Source: Flavobacteriaceae bacterium UBA5950
GTDB taxonomy: Bacteria; Bacteroidota; Bacteroidia; Flavobacteriales; Flavobacteriaceae
DNA length: 24,331 nt
Assembly (NCBI GenBank): GCA_002430545.1
Contig: DJCM01000012.1
Location: 22,899-47,229 of the forward strand
Direction of reading: 5' to 3'
Made by a program: the position numbers and the translations under genes. Under the pieces are notes generated by a model, which worked only from the letters and a program-made list of their open reading frames with translations, was not told the DNA's origin and made no database searches. The first letter of the stretch is position 1. Each line of letters opens with the position of its first letter. Positions 23,494-24,331 of this stretch are shown one piece after another.

Positions 23494-23737
23494 AAAGGTC
23501 ACACCAATCCAAAATGTATTTCCAAGCGCTAATGTGTAAATGCTGTAAAAAGTTAGGTTTTGAATCTCTTTTTTTGGAAGCATCCAAAAAAAATATGATT
23601 CCTCCAATTACAGAAAACAAAATCCACCCTAAATAACTTGAAAAGGTAATGCCATAATATATTCCTGGATAGGTCCAAGTCCAAAAATTCATTAATACCG
23701 CTCCTGGGTCTATAATTAAGTCTGAAACAACCAACAA
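23482..23737 (-). pseudogene. CruF-like carotenoid biosynthesis protein, C-terminal fragment with frameshift
   Basis: Read leftward from 23737 the frame gives SDLIIDPGAVLMNFWTWTYP, then GIYYGITFSSYLGW and a membrane helix, which matches the C-terminal region of CruF-family carotenoid hydratases (family pattern Asp-x5-Asp-Pro-x-Ala, then Gly-x-Tyr-Tyr-Gly). A stop lies directly before it, so the N-terminal two thirds are missing. After GGIIFF the frame becomes unlikely; removing one T from the run of eight T (plus-strand A run 23586–23593) gives WMLPKKEIQNLTFYSIYTLA, then LGNTFWIGVTFRLK and a stop at 23482, which reads like a genuine membrane-protein end. So there is both a truncation and a probable one-base homopolymer indel. 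The last codons reach into the metalloprotease fragment. Confidence 0.65.
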
Positions 23738-24061
23738 TTACTTACTGCAGCCTCTGATATTTTAATAGAAATCTATATGGCAGAATCTGGTATTTTGAGA
23801 ACCGAAAAAAACATTCATAGGTTTGGTATAGAATCTCAAAAAACACAATTGGCTATGTCTAAATTGTATTTATACAACGCCATTGAAATAATTAACAAAA
23901 GTGCTAAAGAAGGAATAATATCGTTTGCAGAAGGTGACGAAATGCGAATGATGCTTATGGGACTTAAACGTTTTACCAAATACACCAATTACCCAAATAT
24001 AGTGGCTTTGAGAAACGAAATTGCAGAACACTTAAAACAAGAGGGAAGTTATTGCTTCTAG
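23732..24061 (+). pseudogene. acyl-CoA dehydrogenase, C-terminal fragment
   Basis: The frame from 23732 reads QQLLTAASDILIEIYMAES, then KLYLYNAIEIINKSAKEG and the ending FAEGDEMRMMLMGLKRFT, followed by about 28 residues to the stop. This is the last 110 residues of the roughly 600-residue acyl-CoA dehydrogenases of Bacteroidota, which carry an extra C-terminal helical domain. The catalytic and FAD domains are missing, and an in-frame stop lies just upstream. An ATG at 23777 would give a 94-residue product, but it falls inside a conserved helix and is not a real start. The gene end is normal and followed by a strong terminator. Confidence 0.85.
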
Positions 24062-24080
24062 TGAAAACACTATGAAAAAG

Positions 24081-24107
24081 AAAAACCGGCCAAGGCCGGT
24101 TTTTTTT
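24081..24107. terminator. bidirectional rho-independent terminator
   Basis: An 11-bp perfect stem (AAAAACCGGCC with GGCCGGTTTTT) and a two-base AA loop, with T-runs on both strands, sits between two convergent genes. Its GC core stands out in AT-rich DNA. It ends two bases before the stop of the repeat protein gene. Confidence 0.92.
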
Positions 24108-24108
24108 G

Positions 24109-24331
24109 TTAATCATCGTCTTTTTTGGGCTTTGCAGGTGGACATGGACCTACAGTAGGGTCATTATCATCACAATCCTCCCAGGACTGCCATCCATCAC
24201 AATCACTGTCATCCATATTAGAATTGGTATTGTTTGGATCGTTATCATCACAATCCTCCCATGATCTTAAACCGTCACAATCGTTATCATCCATATTAGA
24301 ATTGGTGTTGTTTGGATCGTTATCATCACAA
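24109..24331 (-). CDS. Asp-rich metal/calcium-binding repeat protein (MopE / thrombospondin type 3-like), C-terminal end
   Basis: The frame enters from the right edge and ends at 24109, so only the last 74 residues are seen. They consist of 26-residue repeats with the core DCDGWQSWEDCDDNDP followed by NNTNSNMDD; Asp, Asn and paired Cys make up most of them. These match the MopE-type putative metal-binding motif and resemble thrombospondin type 3 calcium repeats found in surface proteins of marine Bacteroidota. The protein finishes with TVGPCPPAKPKKDDD and has no T9SS sorting domain at this end. It is probably secreted; the signal peptide and any catalytic domain lie outside the window. Confidence 0.75.
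   Translation of the reverse strand, partial: CDDNDPNNTNSNMDDNDCDGLRSWEDCDDNDPNNTNSNMDDSDCDGWQSWEDCDDNDPTVGPCPPAKPKKDDD
24159..24331. repeat. tandem DNA repeat, 78-base period
   Basis: Just over two copies of a 78-base unit are visible inside the repeat protein gene; for example CACAATCCTC begins at 24171 and 24249, and the third copy starts at 24327. The period equals 26 codons. Copies are highly similar, most strongly in the stretch around CCATATTAGAATTGGT, which suggests recent duplication or gene conversion. The array runs off the window edge. Confidence 0.85.

Noticed and set aside
18560..24061. Integron cassette array or transposon as the cause of the gene fragments
   Set aside because: No integrase, transposase, attC-like palindromes or target-site duplications were seen at the breaks.
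23777..24061. Independent 94-residue small gene
   Set aside because: The similarity to acyl-CoA dehydrogenase C-termini begins before the ATG at 23777, so it is a fragment rather than a separate gene.
24159..24331. Regular 78-base repeats as a possible CRISPR array
   Set aside because: The units are contiguous coding repeats with a period of exactly 26 codons, without unique spacers, and no cas genes are present.

Overview
The window reads as Bacteroidota, most likely a marine member of the Flavobacteriia. The evidence is the gene order ftsH–LUD–cdsA–psd–acyl-CoA-binding protein, a type IX secretion C-terminal domain, near absence of Shine-Dalgarno sites, and repeated TAnnTTTG (-7) promoter motifs just upstream of start codons. 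No rRNA, tRNA, CRISPR array, transposase or integrase was seen.

Positions 1–18.4 kb are a tightly packed, ordinary chromosomal region. An ftsH operon (3' end of ftsH, LUD protein, cdsA, psd, acyl-CoA-binding protein) runs rightwards and joins membrane-protein quality control to phospholipid synthesis. It converges on valS. Next come a DUF1573 secreted protein, an aspartate-type aminotransferase coupled to murB, a small four-cysteine membrane protein, an ECF sigma factor overlapping an atypical Nramp-family transporter, lipA, lpxK (opposite strand), a Nif3-like protein, a coiled-coil protein whose zinc ribbon has lost its cysteines, pckA, and acetoacetyl-CoA synthetase (opposite strand).

From about 18.57 kb to the right edge the DNA looks more AT-rich and the layout changes. 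A DUF4212 gene is followed by a sodium:solute symporter cut off after about 44 codons. One large intact gene (19103–23122) encodes a secreted 1339-residue protein joining a CRTAC1-like FG-GAP/ASPIC-UnbV half to a vanadium-haloperoxidase/PAP2-like half with all three active-site motifs, ending in a type IX sorting domain. It is followed by three gene fragments on alternating strands: a DUF5117/5118-type metalloprotease N-terminus, a CruF-like carotenoid protein C-terminus with a probable homopolymer frameshift, and an acyl-CoA dehydrogenase C-terminus. After a strong bidirectional terminator comes the end of an Asp-rich calcium/metal-binding repeat protein that leaves the window.

The abrupt breaks in well-known genes, without mobile-element genes or flanking repeats, suggest rearranged or chimeric sequence (amplification or assembly joins, or illegitimate recombination). 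That origin is inference; the truncations themselves are visible. The most interesting biological item is the CRTAC1–haloperoxidase fusion. The most useful regulatory observation is the set of TAnnTTTG motifs 4–9 bases from start codons, which predicts leaderless transcripts.
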